Below are positions 1 through 9,976 of a stretch of DNA of 64,000 bases, in pieces. Source of the stretch: Caldilineaceae bacterium (GTDB taxonomy: Bacteria; Chloroflexota; Anaerolineae; Caldilineales; Caldilineaceae); assembly GCA_026645575.1 (NCBI GenBank), contig JAPKMW010000016.1, positions 62,001 to 126,000 on the forward strand, given 5' to 3'. The position numbers and the translations under genes are program-made. Each line of letters opens with the position of its first letter. Positions within the stretch are counted from its first letter, which is position 1. The notes beneath the pieces are model-generated. The model did no database searches and was not told the origin of the DNA. It saw only the letters and a program-made list of their open reading frames with translations.

Positions 1-312
1 AACCTCTATAACCTGGAGCTTGCCATTCAGGAAGTGGCGGTTAACATTGTCAACCATGCTTATGCTGGGCAGGAGGGGCGTATTCAGATGCGGTTGCAAC
101 TTGTGGAGCAGCCGCCCCAGTTAACCCTCTGGTTTCACGACACCGGGGCCTCGTTTGACCCAACCGTCGTGCCCGCGCCGCGCCTGGGCGAGCTACAGGA
201 ACATGGCTTTGGCCTCTTCCTCGTGAGCGAACTAATGGATGAAGTCGAGTATCAAGCCAGTGCCGGCGGTAATTGCTGGACATTGGTCAAACGTTTTCCG
301 GTTGAAGAATAA
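1..312 (+). CDS. Anti-sigma regulatory ATPase (RsbW-like), 5' end outside window
   Basis: The reading frame is open from base 1, so the N terminus lies upstream; 103 residues are visible. They form the second half of a GHKL ATPase of the RsbW/SpoIIAB type: an N-box (ELAIQEVAVNIVNHAY), a D-box (WFHDTGASFDP) and a G-box with a GFGLFLV core. Family members bind a sigma factor or phosphorylate a STAS partner. The STAS gene at 399 and receiver gene at 785 on the same strand fit a partner-switching module. Kinase or pure binding activity cannot be told apart here. Confidence 0.85.
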   Translation, partial: NLYNLELAIQEVAVNIVNHAYAGQEGRIQMRLQLVEQPPQLTLWFHDTGASFDPTVVPAPRLGELQEHGFGLFLVSELMDEVEYQASAGGNCWTLVKRFPVEE

Positions 313-317
313 GTTAG

Positions 318-380
318 TTTGTTCGTTGATTTACTCGTTGGTTTCGACAGGCTCAACCAACGAGTAAACCAACGAACAAA
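318..380. repeat. Long inverted repeat with 11-nt loop TCGACAGGCTC
   Basis: Arms 318-343 and 355-380 are 26 nt long with a single A/C mismatch. The loop is TCGACAGGCTC, bounded by GTT and AAC. It fills the gap between the ATPase and STAS genes, and the STAS ribosome binding site (AAGGAGA) follows directly. A hairpin at 54334-54388 carries the reverse complement of the same loop on an unrelated stem. Confidence 0.9.
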
Positions 381-398
381 GATAAGGAGAAAGTAAAA

Positions 399-749
399 AT
401 GAGCGGTGAATTTGCCGTTGCGGTTCAAGAAAATGTAGTGCGTATTGTGACGATTGCGCCGCAAGGGCGGCTGGATACCTTGCGCGCCTTGGAGTTTCGC
501 AAGCAGGTGCAAGCGGTGTTGGATAGCGGTGCGAAAAATTTAGTCTTGGACTTGAGCCAAACGCCCTTTCTCGACAGCGCCGGCATGGCTGTGTTGGTGA
601 GTGCGCTCAAACAATGTCGCGAGCAGGGAGGCGACGCCCGCATGGTCTGGCCCCAAGCGGAGCCAGTGAAACGGATTCTGAGTCTGACCAAATTTGATCG
701 CATCTTTGAGATGAAAAACTCGGTGCAAGAAGCTGTGGCTTCTTTCTAG
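399..749 (+). CDS. STAS-domain anti-sigma factor antagonist
   Basis: A 116-residue single STAS domain. The phospho-site region is LDLSQTPFLDSAGMAVLV: the family serine is the one in DSAG, which in SpoIIAA/RsbV homologues is phosphorylated by the cognate RsbW-like kinase. ATG 399 has a good ribosome binding site (AAGGAGA). It sits downstream of the RsbW-like gene and upstream of a single-domain receiver, so the three probably form one partner-switching unit. The target sigma factor is not in the window. Confidence 0.9.
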   Translation: MSGEFAVAVQENVVRIVTIAPQGRLDTLRALEFRKQVQAVLDSGAKNLVLDLSQTPFLDSAGMAVLVSALKQCREQGGDARMVWPQAEPVKRILSLTKFDRIFEMKNSVQEAVASF

Positions 750-784
750 CCGCCCATTACGAAGATGAAGACATAGAGGAGAGC

Positions 785-1177
785 ATGGAGAGTACAACCC
801 TAAAACCAACCGCGTCGATCTTGGTGGTCGATGATTACGTGGTGACGCAACGGGTGTTAAGCACACAACTGCGCAAAGGCGGCTATGAAGTGATCACCGC
901 CGGCAGCGGGCAGGAAGCACTCTGTTATCTAACCGAGCGCAAATTCGATCTGGCGATCATTGATGTTGCCATGCCGGAGATGGATGGCATTATGCTGCTG
1001 GAAAAATTACGCAAGGAGCGCCATGAGCAAAAGCTTCCTGTGATTATGTTGACGGCAAGTGCCTTAGACGAAGATCGTCTGCGCGCCCAGGCCGCTGGCG
1101 CCACCGATTTTTTGACCAAACCGATCAGCTCCTGGGAGCTATTAGAGGTGGTCCACCGCCAGTTAACCGTGGCGTAG
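785..1177 (+). CDS. Single-domain response regulator (receiver)
   Basis: A 130-residue CheY-like receiver with no output domain. The acidic pair is in ILVVDD, the predicted phospho-acceptor is Asp60 (AIIDVAMPEMDG), the conserved Thr is in MLTAS and the Lys in LTKP. ATG 785 follows an AGAGGAG site. It lies just ahead of the H-NOX/hybrid kinase genes and could take phosphate from one of their receivers, linking gas sensing to the STAS module. That link is inferred from position only. Confidence 0.9.
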   Translation: MESTTLKPTASILVVDDYVVTQRVLSTQLRKGGYEVITAGSGQEALCYLTERKFDLAIIDVAMPEMDGIMLLEKLRKERHEQKLPVIMLTASALDEDRLRAQAAGATDFLTKPISSWELLEVVHRQLTVA

Positions 1178-1192
1178 GGACGGGAAGATTTA

Positions 1193-1331
1193 CGTGACCG
1201 GGGAGGGGGTGACCGGGTGACAAGATGACCGGGTGACAAAGTGACGTCGTATTCCCGATGCGGCTCATCCAGTCGCCCGATGGGGCCGTGTTGGCTGCCT
1301 TCACCCTGTCACCCGGTCATCTTGTCACCCT
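1193..1331. repeat. Palindromic element, copy A (upstream of H-NOX)
   Basis: Arms built from GTGACAAGATGACCGGG-type words enclose a loop of about 55 nt. Positions 1215-1237 are perfectly complementary to 1308-1330 (23 nt). The loop, about 1244-1300, is clearly related to that of copy B at 1909-2062 (shared blocks CCCGATGC, GCTCATC, GCCC, GGGGC, TCACC in the same order). The element ends just before the H-NOX ribosome binding site. It contains no credible gene. Confidence 0.85.
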
Positions 1332-1357
1332 ATCATTCTTGGAAAGGCAGAGGCATT

Positions 1358-1918
1358 ATGTATGGTTTAGTGAATCGGGCCGTCGAGGAGCTGGTCTGCA
1401 CGCAGTTTGGCGAGGCGACCTGGGAGGCTATTCGCGCGGAGGCGGGGGTTGACATTGAGGTCTTTGTCAGTATGGAGCCGTACGCTGATGAGGTCACCTA
1501 TAAGTTGGTCAACGCCGCCAGCAAGATTCTGGGCATATCGGCGGAGACGGTGTTGATCACCTTTGGCGAATATTGGACGCTCTACACGGCGCGTGAAGGG
1601 TATGGGGAACTGCTCAAGATGTCGGGCAACACCCTCCCTGAATTTTTACGTAACCTGGACAACATGCACGCCCGTGTCGGGCTGCTTTATCCGGAGTTGC
1701 AACCGCCGTCCTTTGAATGCACCGAGGTCAATGACCGGGGGATGGTTCTCCACTATCGTTCACACCGGGAAGGCATGGCCCCGTTGGTCGTCGGGCTGCT
1801 GCAAGGTCTCAGCAAAATGTTTGCCGTCAACGTGGCGATTGACCATGTGCAAAAACGCCCTGTTGATGGTGACCATGATGTCTTTCAATTGACCTACCTG
1901 AATGAAGCGACAAGATGA
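1358..1918 (+). CDS. H-NOX heme-based gas sensor (HNOB domain), copy 1
   Basis: A 186-residue stand-alone H-NOX protein. ATG 1358 is preferred over upstream in-frame starts because those read through repeat element A, and a GGAAAGG site lies upstream of 1358. The predicted proximal heme ligand is His104 (DNMHARVG), and the YxSxR motif that binds the heme propionates is Y133-S135-R137. The position matching the O2-stabilising Tyr140 of Thermoanaerobacter H-NOX is Pro142, which suggests an NO-selective rather than O2-binding pocket. The hybrid kinase downstream is the likely partner. The last codons and stop fall inside repeat element B, so the extreme C terminus is repeat-derived. Confidence 0.93.
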   Translation: MYGLVNRAVEELVCTQFGEATWEAIRAEAGVDIEVFVSMEPYADEVTYKLVNAASKILGISAETVLITFGEYWTLYTAREGYGELLKMSGNTLPEFLRNLDNMHARVGLLYPELQPPSFECTEVNDRGMVLHYRSHREGMAPLVVGLLQGLSKMFAVNVAIDHVQKRPVDGDHDVFQLTYLNEATR

Positions 1919-2062
1919 CAAGATGAAGGGGTGACAAGAGGACAAGATGACAAGGTGACATTATACCCCCGATGCTGCTCATCTGTTGCCCTACAGGGGC
2001 TTAGTGGGTGCTGTCACCTTGGCACCCCTCACCTTGGCACCCCTTCATCTTGTCATCCTGCC
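1909..2062. repeat. Palindromic element, copy B (downstream of H-NOX)
   Basis: Second copy of the element at 1193-1331. Its arms include 1917-1935 with 2036-2054 (19 nt, one mismatch) and 1951-1959 with 2013-2021 (perfect). The loop, about 1960-2011, is homologous to the copy A loop while the arm sequences have drifted and still pair. It starts inside the last codons of the H-NOX gene and ends about 30 bases before the kinase start. Confidence 0.82.
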
Positions 2063-2092
2063 ACGGAAGTACAAACCGAGAGGATTCCTGTT

Positions 2093-4315
2093 ATGCACTA
2101 TGGCTTGCCGTCGGAAGCGTTTGGGCTGGCCTTTCCCTTTCACCTGGTGCTAGATCAGCACTTGCAGATTGTTCAGGCTGGTCATACCTTGCAACGCCTA
2201 TATCCCGATCTCTGTGGGAAAGGGCTGGGCGAGATTTTTCATGTGCGGCGACCGGTGATTTCGTTGACTTTTGCTGCGCTCTGTAGCCATCAAAACTCGG
2301 TTTTTTTGCTGGAATCGCTCCAGAACCAGATGCGCTTAAAGGGACAGATGTTACCGATCAAGGTCGATGATGCGACTACGGTTGTCACCTTTCTCTGTTC
2401 GCCCTGGATTACCGACATTGTTGACATTCAGCCCTTCGGCCTTTCCTTGAGTGAGTTTGCCGTCCATGATCCAGTGAGCGATTACCTACTGCTTCTGCAA
2501 TCCAAACAGACGGCACTGCAAGACACCAAAAAGCTGGCACAGAAGTTGCAGGCGAAACAGAGTCACCTGCGCAAGATGAATGAGGATCTGCAAAAAGAGA
2601 TCACTGAACGCACACGGATCGAAGCCGATCTGGCCTTGGCGCGCGACCAAGCGCTGGAAGCGTCGCGCCTGAAAAGCGAATTCCTTGCCACGATGAGCCA
2701 CGAAATTCGCACGCCGATGAATGGCATTATGGGCATGAGCGAACTGCTTCTGGAGACAGCGTTGGATGAAGAGCAACGGGAGTATGCAAAGGTGGTCTAC
2801 CAGGAGGCGGAGAATTTGTTGGGGTTGTTGAACAATATTCTCGACTTTTCCAAAATTGAAGCGGGTAAGTTGCTGCTCGACGAAGCGCCCTTCTCCTTAA
2901 CCGCCATTGTTGACAGCGTCATTCACCTGCTCTTGCCCAAGGCCGATCAAAAAGGCGTGTCGTTGGTGGCGTTTATCGACCCAACCCTACCAAAGAGTGT
3001 GATCGGCGATGAAACGCGCCTGCGCCAGGTGCTGCTCAATCTGGTGAGCAACGCCATCAAATTCACGGAAAGTGGCGAAGTCATTGTCGAGTTCAAGCGC
3101 ATACCTCAGGAACATTGCAACATAGGCGTTACCCCCTCACTTACCATCCAATTTCGGGTTAGTGATACAGGCATCGGTATTGCCCTAGCCACGCAAGCGC
3201 GTCTTTTTCAATCCTTTATGCAAGCCGATGGTTCAACTACGCGCAAATATGGCGGCACTGGCCTGGGGCTGGCGATTACCAAGCGGCTGGTCGATCTCAT
3301 GGGCGGCACAATCGCGGTCGAGAGCATTCTCGGTAAAGGCTCGACCTTTATTGTGAATCTCACCTTGCGCACCGAAAATGGCTTGCTGCCAAGCGTTGTC
3401 GCCGCGAAATCATCGCCCCTGACCACCCCCGTGAACGATTGGTCAGGGCTACGCGCGCTGGTTGTCGGCAAAAAAAGCGACGCGATAGCAACCTTGCAAA
3501 GTTACCTGGTAAGCTGGCGCATCGACACAACTATGCTGACCGACAGCGAGCTGAGTAATGCGCACATCTTGCGCCAGTTGCACAGCGCCGTGCGCAGTCA
3601 ACGTCCCTACGCGTTGCTGATTGTCGATATGGCTGTAACCCAGCTCGCATCTGTGCCGCTGGCGCGTTCCATTCGCATGGATCCGCTGTGCAGTCAGGTC
3701 AAGCTCTTGCTTCTGAGCGACGGGCAGCCGCAACATCAGCAAAACCGCATTATCGATGCCGGCTTTAATGCGGTTCTCACCACGCCTATTCTGCAATCGG
3801 CGCTCTTTAATCAACTCTCCAACCTCTTATTGACCAACGAGTTGACCCACGGGGTAACGCACGAGACGGAAGCCGCTATGCGTCAACCGGGGGCAGAGAC
3901 GGTCAAAGCTGCGCCGGTTAAGTTGGTGTTGCTGGTAGAAGACCACGAAAACAATCAGCGGGTGGCGCTGGCACGGCTCCGGCGACTGGGGTATGCCGCC
4001 CATGTGGTTGAGAATGGTTTGGAAGCGGTTCAGGCCATTGCTCAGGGGGCGGATCTCTATGCCGCCGTCTTGATGGACTGGCAGATGCCGGTGATGGATG
4101 GCATTGAGGCGACCCAACGCATTCGCACCCTCGAACAGCAGACGCACCAGCACATTCCCATCATCGGCATGACTGCCAACGCAATGAAAGGGGATCGCGA
4201 GAAATGTCTGGCCGCCGGCATGGATGACTATATGAGCAAGCCGCTCAGTCTGCCCGATTTGAATCGTGTCTTAGAGCAGTGGACGGCGCATGCCAAGGAG
4301 AATCAATATGCTTGA
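2093..4315 (+). CDS. Hybrid histidine kinase with N-terminal HNOBA domain
   Basis: A 740-residue cytoplasmic kinase. Residues 1-135 resemble the H-NOX-associated (HNOBA) domain, followed by a coiled coil (about 136-190). HisKA has His203 ([10 protein letters not shown]). HATPase has Asn320 in the N-box, Asp358 (VSDTGIGIA) and the [10 protein letters not shown]-box. A middle pseudo-receiver lacks the usual acidic pair ([11 protein letters not shown]), and a C-terminal receiver has Asp662 ([11 protein letters not shown]). ATG 2093 was chosen because it has a GAGAGGA site 8 nt upstream and earlier in-frame codons read repeat DNA. The adjacent H-NOX protein probably controls it. Phosphate may pass to the terminal Asp and on to a regulator such as the one at 785. 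Confidence 0.9.
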   Translation: MHYGLPSEAFGLAFPFHLVLDQHLQIVQAGHTLQRLYPDLCGKGLGEIFHVRRPVISLTFAALCSHQNSVFLLESLQNQMRLKGQMLPIKVDDATTVVTFLCSPWITDIVDIQPFGLSLSEFAVHDPVSDYLLLLQSKQTALQDTKKLAQKLQAKQSHLRKMNEDLQKEITERTRIEADLALARDQALEASRLKSEFLATMSHEIRTPMNGIMGMSELLLETALDEEQREYAKVVYQEAENLLGLLNNILDFSKIEAGKLLLDEAPFSLTAIVDSVIHLLLPKADQKGVSLVAFIDPTLPKSVIGDETRLRQVLLNLVSNAIKFTESGEVIVEFKRIPQEHCNIGVTPSLTIQFRVSDTGIGIALATQARLFQSFMQADGSTTRKYGGTGLGLAITKRLVDLMGGTIAVESILGKGSTFIVNLTLRTENGLLPSVVAAKSSPLTTPVNDWSGLRALVVGKKSDAIATLQSYLVSWRIDTTMLTDSELSNAHILRQLHSAVRSQRPYALLIVDMAVTQLASVPLARSIRMDPLCSQVKLLLLSDGQPQHQQNRIIDAGFNAVLTTPILQSALFNQLSNLLLTNELTHGVTHETEAAMRQPGAETVKAAPVKLVLLVEDHENNQRVALARLRRLGYAAHVVENGLEAVQAIAQGADLYAAVLMDWQMPVMDGIEATQRIRTLEQQTHQHIPIIGMTANAMKGDREKCLAAGMDDYMSKPLSLPDLNRVLEQWTAHAKENQYA

Positions 4316-5612
4316 AACACAACCAGCCAAGTCGGCAGCGCCGTTGTTGCCGACAGGTTCACGTCTGCTACGGCGGTTGCCGGCCCAGCAACTCTTGACG
4401 GGCAGTGGTCTCTTTTTTCTCAGCACGCTATTGGTCAACGCCGGCAACTATTGCTTCAACCTGCTGTTGGGGCGCTTGTTGGGGCCGGCGCTCTTTGCCG
4501 ATGTCAGCCTGATTATCACCCTTTTTCTCTTTTTGACCTTTATTACCGCCGGTTTTCAACAGACGGCGACAAAGTTTGCGGCAAGCTATAGCGCCACTGG
4601 TGACAATGCCCAGCTTTGGGCCTTGCGCCGCTGGTTGAATCGTCGCTCATGGGTGATTGGTTTGCTCTTTGCTTTGTTGGTCGGTGGCCTGGCCCCCTTC
4701 TGGCAAAGCTTTTTTCACACCACATCGCCCTGGCTTTTTGTCATCTTTGCCGTGGGCCTGCCTTTTTACTTTGTGCAAGGGATCGACCGCGGACTGTTGC
4801 AAGGCCAGATGCGCTTTGGCCTGCTGGCCGCCAGCTATCAGGCCGAGATGTGGGTGCGCTTGCTGGTCGGCTTGGGGCTGGTGTGGATGGGGTGGTCGGC
4901 TTATGGCGCTGTGCTGGCGTTGACCTTGTCGATCATTGCCACCTGGGCCGTGGCAGCCTACGGGTTGCGGCAGCGCCGAGGCGCAACGGTTGCTAACGCA
5001 ACGTTCAGTGCAAGCGAGCGCCGGGCCTTGCTGGCTTTTGCACTGCCCGTTCTGCTGATCGAGATTAGCTTGATCCTGATTAACAACAGCGATGTCCTGC
5101 TGGTCAAACGCTTCTTTGACAGCGCCACCGCCGGTCAATATGCCGCACTGGCCTTGATCGGGCGCATTGTCTTCTTTGGCACCTGGTCGGTGGTCATCAC
5201 CATGTTTCCGCTGGTGGCGCAGAAGGCCCAACGGGCGGAGCCGCATCGCCATCTCCTGTGGCAGAGTCTGGGCATGGTGGCTGGTGTTGCCTTGGTCATT
5301 GTGACGGCCACCGCCGTTGCACCGGGGCTGATTATTCAGATCCTCTTTGGCGCCGCCTATCTGCCTGTCGCACCGCTGCTTTGGCTCTATGCGCTGGCGA
5401 CGGCGCTCTTTGCGTTGGCCAATGTGTTGATCAACTATCACCTGGCGTTGGGCAATCGTGGCGGCGCTGTTCTGGCGCTGACAGCGGGTCTTTGCCAGCT
5501 GGTGCTGCTGTTGTTCTTCCATGCCACGCTCTATCAAGTGGTGATCGTTCAGGTCGGGCTAATGGGTGTACTATTGTTCCTGCTCTTGCTTTGGGATCAA
5601 ACCAAAAGGTGA
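4308..5612 (+). CDS. Polysaccharide flippase (MATE/MOP superfamily, Wzx-like)
   Basis: A 434-residue polytopic membrane protein with about 12 hydrophobic segments and the family-typical N terminus ([19 protein letters not shown]). MOP flippases move lipid-linked sugars across the membrane. ATG 4308 overlaps the kinase stop by 8 nt and has AAGGAG 8 bases upstream, so the two genes are translationally coupled. Its place between two gas-sensor/kinase pairs suggests that polysaccharide export is the regulated output. No glycosyltransferase is in the window, so the substrate is unknown. Confidence 0.85.
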   Translation: MLETQPAKSAAPLLPTGSRLLRRLPAQQLLTGSGLFFLSTLLVNAGNYCFNLLLGRLLGPALFADVSLIITLFLFLTFITAGFQQTATKFAASYSATGDNAQLWALRRWLNRRSWVIGLLFALLVGGLAPFWQSFFHTTSPWLFVIFAVGLPFYFVQGIDRGLLQGQMRFGLLAASYQAEMWVRLLVGLGLVWMGWSAYGAVLALTLSIIATWAVAAYGLRQRRGATVANATFSASERRALLAFALPVLLIEISLILINNSDVLLVKRFFDSATAGQYAALALIGRIVFFGTWSVVITMFPLVAQKAQRAEPHRHLLWQSLGMVAGVALVIVTATAVAPGLIIQILFGAAYLPVAPLLWLYALATALFALANVLINYHLALGNRGGAVLALTAGLCQLVLLLFFHATLYQVVIVQVGLMGVLLFLLLLWDQTKR

Positions 5613-5659
5613 CGCTTTTCCCTGCGCTGCGCGAGCGTCTAAAAATAACTTCCCGAATT

Positions 5660-5718
5660 GCTCTACGCGAGTCCATGACTCATCCCAGCCGGTTGCGAGT
5701 CACGGACTCGCGTAGAGC
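5660..5718. repeat. Inverted repeat with GTCACGGAC core
   Basis: Arms 5660-5681 and 5697-5718 (22 nt, one A/C mismatch) around a 15-nt loop. The right arm holds a nested mini-palindrome, GAGTCACGGACTC. The same GTCACGGAC core is in the hairpins at 53653-53669 and 57601-57657. It sits between the flippase and the second H-NOX gene. Confidence 0.88.
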
Positions 5719-5749
5719 GAAAGCGCTATACAGAAAGGATGAAACGACG

Positions 5750-6292
5750 ATGAAAGGCATGATTTTTACCGAATTTCTGGAGATGGTGGAAGAACATTTT
5801 TCGCTTGTCATGGTTGATAAAATTATTACAGCGGCAGACTTACCATCGGGCGGCGCTTACACGGCGGTGGGGACTTATCCGCATGGGGAGATTGTGCAAT
5901 TGGTGGTTAACCTGAGTAAAGAGACGAACATCCCGCTCAATACCTTGCTGCATAGTTTTGGGCAACGTCTCTTTCAGCGCTTTGCTGTCCGCTATGCCCA
6001 TTTCCTTGAACATGCGCCTTCGGCCTTTGCCTTTCTGGAAAAGCTAGAGTCGTATGTTCACGCTGAGGTGAGAAAATTGTACCCCGAAGCCGAATTGCCG
6101 ACTTTTGAATGCGAAAGAGTATCCGAACACTGTATGGTGATGTTGTACCAATCGCACCGTTCGATGAGCGATGTTGCTCATGGCTTGATCGAAGGGTGTT
6201 TTCAACATTTTCAGCAAAATGTGCAAATTGAACGCACTGATCTTTCTGCGGGCAACGGCTCAATTGTACGTTTTGTGTTAACCACAGGGTGA
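5750..6292 (+). CDS. H-NOX heme-based gas sensor (HNOB domain), copy 2
   Basis: A 180-residue stand-alone H-NOX protein, diverged from copy 1 but with the key residues at identical positions: His104 ([10 protein letters not shown]) as proximal heme ligand and Y133-S135-R137 (YQSHR). The residue equivalent to the O2-binding tyrosine is Val142, again pointing to NO selectivity. ATG 5750 begins the homologous region; an AAAGGATG site lies upstream, and the longer frame runs back into the flippase gene and the repeat. The kinase start is only 4 nt past the stop, so the pair is coupled. Confidence 0.92.
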   Translation: MKGMIFTEFLEMVEEHFSLVMVDKIITAADLPSGGAYTAVGTYPHGEIVQLVVNLSKETNIPLNTLLHSFGQRLFQRFAVRYAHFLEHAPSAFAFLEKLESYVHAEVRKLYPEAELPTFECERVSEHCMVMLYQSHRSMSDVAHGLIEGCFQHFQQNVQIERTDLSAGNGSIVRFVLTTG

Positions 6293-6296
6293 TATT

Positions 6297-8183
6297 GTGA
6301 TTGAGAGCGAAGAAATCATTATTCTCAAACGCCACCTTGAACGCGAGCGGCGTGCGCGCAAGGCGGCAGAGGATCTGCTGGAAACCAAGAGTCATCAGTT
6401 GTACCAGGCCAACATGGAGTTACGCGAGTTTACCGCACAATTGGAAGCTCATGTGGCCGAACGGACGGCCGCGCTTCTAAACACTAATGCCCAATTACAG
6501 AAAGAGATTGCTGAACGCAGCCGGATTGAAACCGAATTAGCCCAAGCGCGCGACCAGGCGATCCAGGCGTCGCGGCTCAAATCTGAATTTCTCGCCACCA
6601 TGAGCCATGAGATCCGTACGCCGATGAATGGCATTACCGGCATGTCCGAGTTGCTGCTCTTTACCGAGTTGGATGAGGAACAGCGCGAGTATGCTACGGT
6701 TGTTTATGAAGAGAGCTATAAACTATTAGAGATCATCAACAGCATTCTCGACTTTTCCAAAATTGAAGCGGGCAAACTGGTGCTGGAAGAGGTCGAATTT
6801 ATGCTGGCTGATGAGATTCGTAGCGTCAACCGCTTGTTAGAAGCCAAAGCGGAAAGTAAAGGGATTTTACTGATGCAGTACATTGCACCAGATGTCCCTC
6901 AGCGCTTGCTTGGCGATGCTGTGCGGCTGCGCCAGGTGTTGCTCAATCTAGTGGGTAATGCAGTCAAATTTACCAGCGAAGGGGAGGTGACCATTCTGGT
7001 CACAGTTGCCAAACAGGGGGCGATTGCCACCTGTTGTTATGGCAAACAGGCGGTCCCCCTGCAAATCGCCGTGCGCGATACCGGGATCGGCATGAGCCGG
7101 GAGACTTTGCATAATCTCTTCAACCCCTTTACTCAGGCTGATAGCTCAACGACGCGGCGGTATGGCGGCACAGGGTTGGGGCTGGCCATCACGAAACGCT
7201 TGGTGGAGTTAATGGGCGGCGAAATTACTGTGGAAAGCGAGCCGGGCAAAGGGTCGCGTTTTGTCTTGACCATTCCTTTCCGCTCCAATGAGGTGCAGTT
7301 GGCTGTTCCCGATCTTCAGAGCCAAGAGGTGGCCGAGTTGCGCACCTTGATTGTCAGCAACAGCGAAGAGGTGTGCAACACCCTCTGCGACTATCTGGCA
7401 ACCTGGATGAATTCAGTGGAAGCAACGGCTGATCTACCTGGCGGAAATGCCGGCCTCCTGCTGCATTTAGAACAGGCCGCCCTTGCTGGTGAGCCGATTG
7501 CCGTACTGATGATTGACGCTACCCACACCGAACTGAAACCGTTACTGTTAGCCCGTTCGGTGCGGGCCGACCCGCGTTTAGCCAAATTACGCCTGATCAT
7601 CTTCAGCCCCAACCATCTGCGCGCCTTCCAACAGGAGATGACCCAGGCTGGCTTTACCAGCGTGCTGCCCTGGCCCATTACCCAATCCGCGCTCTACAAC
7701 CAGTTCATCCAACCACTGGCGCAAGAGATTGCCCTGGCTGCTCAGTGCGACACGGCTACCGGTGCCGAAGAACCTATGCTAACTGATGAGAACGCCAGAT
7801 TGGTGCTAGTGGTTGAGGATTACCCGAACAACCAGCGGGTTGCGCTGGCCCATTTGAAAAAGCTCGGCTTTGCTGCGCATGTGGTCGAGAATGGTCGCGA
7901 AGCGGTAGACGCGGTGACACGCAGTCGTAATCTCTATCAACTGGTTTTAATGGACTGGCAAATGCCCGTGATGGATGGCCTGGAGGCGACACGCCAGATC
8001 CGGCAGACCGAGGCGGCGAATGGCTGTCATATTCCCATTATCGGTATGACGGCCAATGCAATTAAGGGCGACATGGAGCATTGTCTGTCCGCCGGTATGG
8101 ATGATTATATTAGTAAACCGGTCAAACGGGAAGATCTGCAACGCGTGTTGCAGCGGTGGATTACGACAGACGCACTTATGTGA
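6297..8183 (+). CDS. Hybrid histidine kinase paired with H-NOX copy 2
   Basis: A 628-residue kinase starting at GTG 6297, 4 nt after the H-NOX stop. Residues 1-95 are a coiled coil with no HNOBA domain, unlike the kinase at 2093. HisKA has His104 ([10 protein letters not shown]), the HATPase keeps its N-box (NLVGNAVKF), RDTGIGM and GGTGLGLAI motifs, a degenerate receiver follows, and the C-terminal receiver has Asp553 ([11 protein letters not shown]). Identity to the first kinase is high from HisKA onward, so this is a module duplication with a replaced or lost sensory N terminus. Direct contact with the H-NOX protein is inferred. Confidence 0.9.
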   Translation: MIESEEIIILKRHLERERRARKAAEDLLETKSHQLYQANMELREFTAQLEAHVAERTAALLNTNAQLQKEIAERSRIETELAQARDQAIQASRLKSEFLATMSHEIRTPMNGITGMSELLLFTELDEEQREYATVVYEESYKLLEIINSILDFSKIEAGKLVLEEVEFMLADEIRSVNRLLEAKAESKGILLMQYIAPDVPQRLLGDAVRLRQVLLNLVGNAVKFTSEGEVTILVTVAKQGAIATCCYGKQAVPLQIAVRDTGIGMSRETLHNLFNPFTQADSSTTRRYGGTGLGLAITKRLVELMGGEITVESEPGKGSRFVLTIPFRSNEVQLAVPDLQSQEVAELRTLIVSNSEEVCNTLCDYLATWMNSVEATADLPGGNAGLLLHLEQAALAGEPIAVLMIDATHTELKPLLLARSVRADPRLAKLRLIIFSPNHLRAFQQEMTQAGFTSVLPWPITQSALYNQFIQPLAQEIALAAQCDTATGAEEPMLTDENARLVLVVEDYPNNQRVALAHLKKLGFAAHVVENGREAVDAVTRSRNLYQLVLMDWQMPVMDGLEATRQIRQTEAANGCHIPIIGMTANAIKGDMEHCLSAGMDDYISKPVKREDLQRVLQRWITTDALM

Positions 8184-8197
8184 ACAGGACAAGCGTT

Positions 8198-9970
8198 ATG
8201 ACAACCATACCTAATTCGGTGCAAAGTTTTAAAGGGTACTTTCCTCGCCAACGGATTGCGTTGCTGCTTGGGGCGACCTCACTGGTCATCCTGCTGGTGG
8301 GCGGCTGGCTGGGGCAGCGGCTTTGGTGGCCGGCAATGTCTACTCCCACCATTACCGGCGAGCTGGTTGCGCGGCAGATGGCCGAGATGCTGCAAGCCGC
8401 ACCTGGCGTTCAAAGCGTAGCCGGGGCCTATGTACCAGGTGATCGTTTGTTGCTCTATAGTCGGCTGGCGGAGACAGATCGCGCACGCGTTCGGCTGTGG
8501 GCGCTGTTACAACTCGAACCCTTCCATAAGGTGCTGACGCCGATGGCTGCTGACGAACAGTTGCAATGGGTGATCGATTTCGGGCCAAACGGGATGGAAC
8601 AAGAGATCATTCTTGTCCCGCTTGATCAAGTGACCGATACCGCCACTTATCGCTATGTTAGTTCTACCCCCGGCCTGTTGACCGGTAGCGCGCCGGTAGC
8701 CACCCCACCCACGGCTTTGCCCGCGGCGCCAGCCACCGACGCACAACCAGCCGCGGCAGCGCTCCCAGAACCAGCGGCGGCAGTGGCAATACCGCACACT
8801 GTTGATACAAACTCGCTGGCGCCGCGGGCAGCATCGGGCAACGCCTTTACCTTTGACGATCCGGCAATAAGCGCGCAACACTGGTCCGCCTTAGCTGGTG
8901 AATGGGTGATCGAGAATGGCGTCTACAGTCAACGGCGGACGACCGGTTATGACTACATTAGTATGCTTAACCTGGCGCCACAAAGCGATTATCAACTAGA
9001 GGCGCAACTGCGACTCGTGACTGGGGAGATGGGGGGTGGCTTTATCTATAACGCGCCCACATGGGAAACGCGCCGTGGCGCCCAGATTATCGATTTTGTG
9101 GAGCGGGGCGCCTTCCTACGCTGGGGCCGCTACGATGACCAGGGCAATTATGTTTATGAAGGGGGCGTGCGCGTGGACCCGCCGATCAATGACGGTGCAT
9201 GGCACACATTACAATTGCTCACCCACGCCGCAACCAGCACCGTTACGCTAGATGGTCGCGCTTTGGGACAAATTACCAACAGTAGCACACAGGGGTATCT
9301 AGGGTTGACTACCTCGCAGGCGCAAGTTGACTTTAAGAATGTCGTCGTCGTGGCAGTGACCGCCGATGGCCCAATCCCAACGGCAGCAGATGTTGGTCAA
9401 CCAACGGCAACTCCGACAACAGTAAATCCCAGCGCGTCGAGCGAACCAGTGGCGGGTTTTACTGATGATTTTGCTACAGGCAGCGGCAATCGTTGGCGCG
9501 TGCTGAATGGCGTCTGGCAATTTGTCGATCAAAGTTACCAGCAGATGAGTACGGTTGGTCTAGACTTGGGCAGCATCTCCACCTTTCAGGGGGAAAGCTA
9601 CACCGCCACGGTGCGTTTGCAATGGCTATCCGGCAGCATGGGGGGCGGCTTGTATTTTAATATGGCCCAACGGGATAACAAGATGCGCAGCCAGGTGATT
9701 AACTACACCAACGACGGCAAGGCGCTCCAGTGGGGGTATTTTGATGAAGGGGGCAACTTTGTCTTAGAGCAGCGCGTCGATGTTCCCAATGGCGGCGATG
9801 GCGCTTGGCACAAACTGGGGGTGGCGGTGCGTCAAGGGCAGGCAACCTTTACCCTTGACGACCAGGTGATCGCACAGGCGGTGCCACTTACCTATCGCAG
9901 TGGGTATGTCGGCCTCTTTGTCAGCAATAGCCAGATTGCCTTTGATGATTTTATGATTGTGACCGAGTAA
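8198..9970 (+). CDS. Membrane-anchored protein with two LamG-like domains
   Basis: A 590-residue protein. ATG 8198 follows the kinase stop closely and precedes a basic segment and one membrane span (about residues 21-38). A region of about 100 residues of unknown type follows, then an Ala/Pro-rich linker, then two copies of a concanavalin-like jelly-roll (about 225-395 and 425-590). Each has the pattern WR..NGVWQ, GGGF.YN, LRWG.YD..GNYV and a closing GYLGL....V.F..V. These folds usually bind carbohydrate. The same domain recurs at 9977 and in the protein at 36734. With the flippase it suggests a role in holding or sensing surface polysaccharide. Confidence 0.75.
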   Translation: MTTIPNSVQSFKGYFPRQRIALLLGATSLVILLVGGWLGQRLWWPAMSTPTITGELVARQMAEMLQAAPGVQSVAGAYVPGDRLLLYSRLAETDRARVRLWALLQLEPFHKVLTPMAADEQLQWVIDFGPNGMEQEIILVPLDQVTDTATYRYVSSTPGLLTGSAPVATPPTALPAAPATDAQPAAAALPEPAAAVAIPHTVDTNSLAPRAASGNAFTFDDPAISAQHWSALAGEWVIENGVYSQRRTTGYDYISMLNLAPQSDYQLEAQLRLVTGEMGGGFIYNAPTWETRRGAQIIDFVERGAFLRWGRYDDQGNYVYEGGVRVDPPINDGAWHTLQLLTHAATSTVTLDGRALGQITNSSTQGYLGLTTSQAQVDFKNVVVVAVTADGPIPTAADVGQPTATPTTVNPSASSEPVAGFTDDFATGSGNRWRVLNGVWQFVDQSYQQMSTVGLDLGSISTFQGESYTATVRLQWLSGSMGGGLYFNMAQRDNKMRSQVINYTNDGKALQWGYFDEGGNFVLEQRVDVPNGGDGAWHKLGVAVRQGQATFTLDDQVIAQAVPLTYRSGYVGLFVSNSQIAFDDFMIVTE

Positions 9971-9976
9971 GCACCT

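Noticed and set aside
1241..1357. Upstream start for H-NOX copy 1 adding 39 residues
   Set aside because: The added residues are encoded by palindromic element A; the homologous region begins at ATG 1358 with its own ribosome binding site.
4647..5537. 296-residue frame on the - strand opposite the flippase
   Set aside because: Gln/Arg/His-rich antisense shadow of a hydrophobic membrane-protein gene; no family features.
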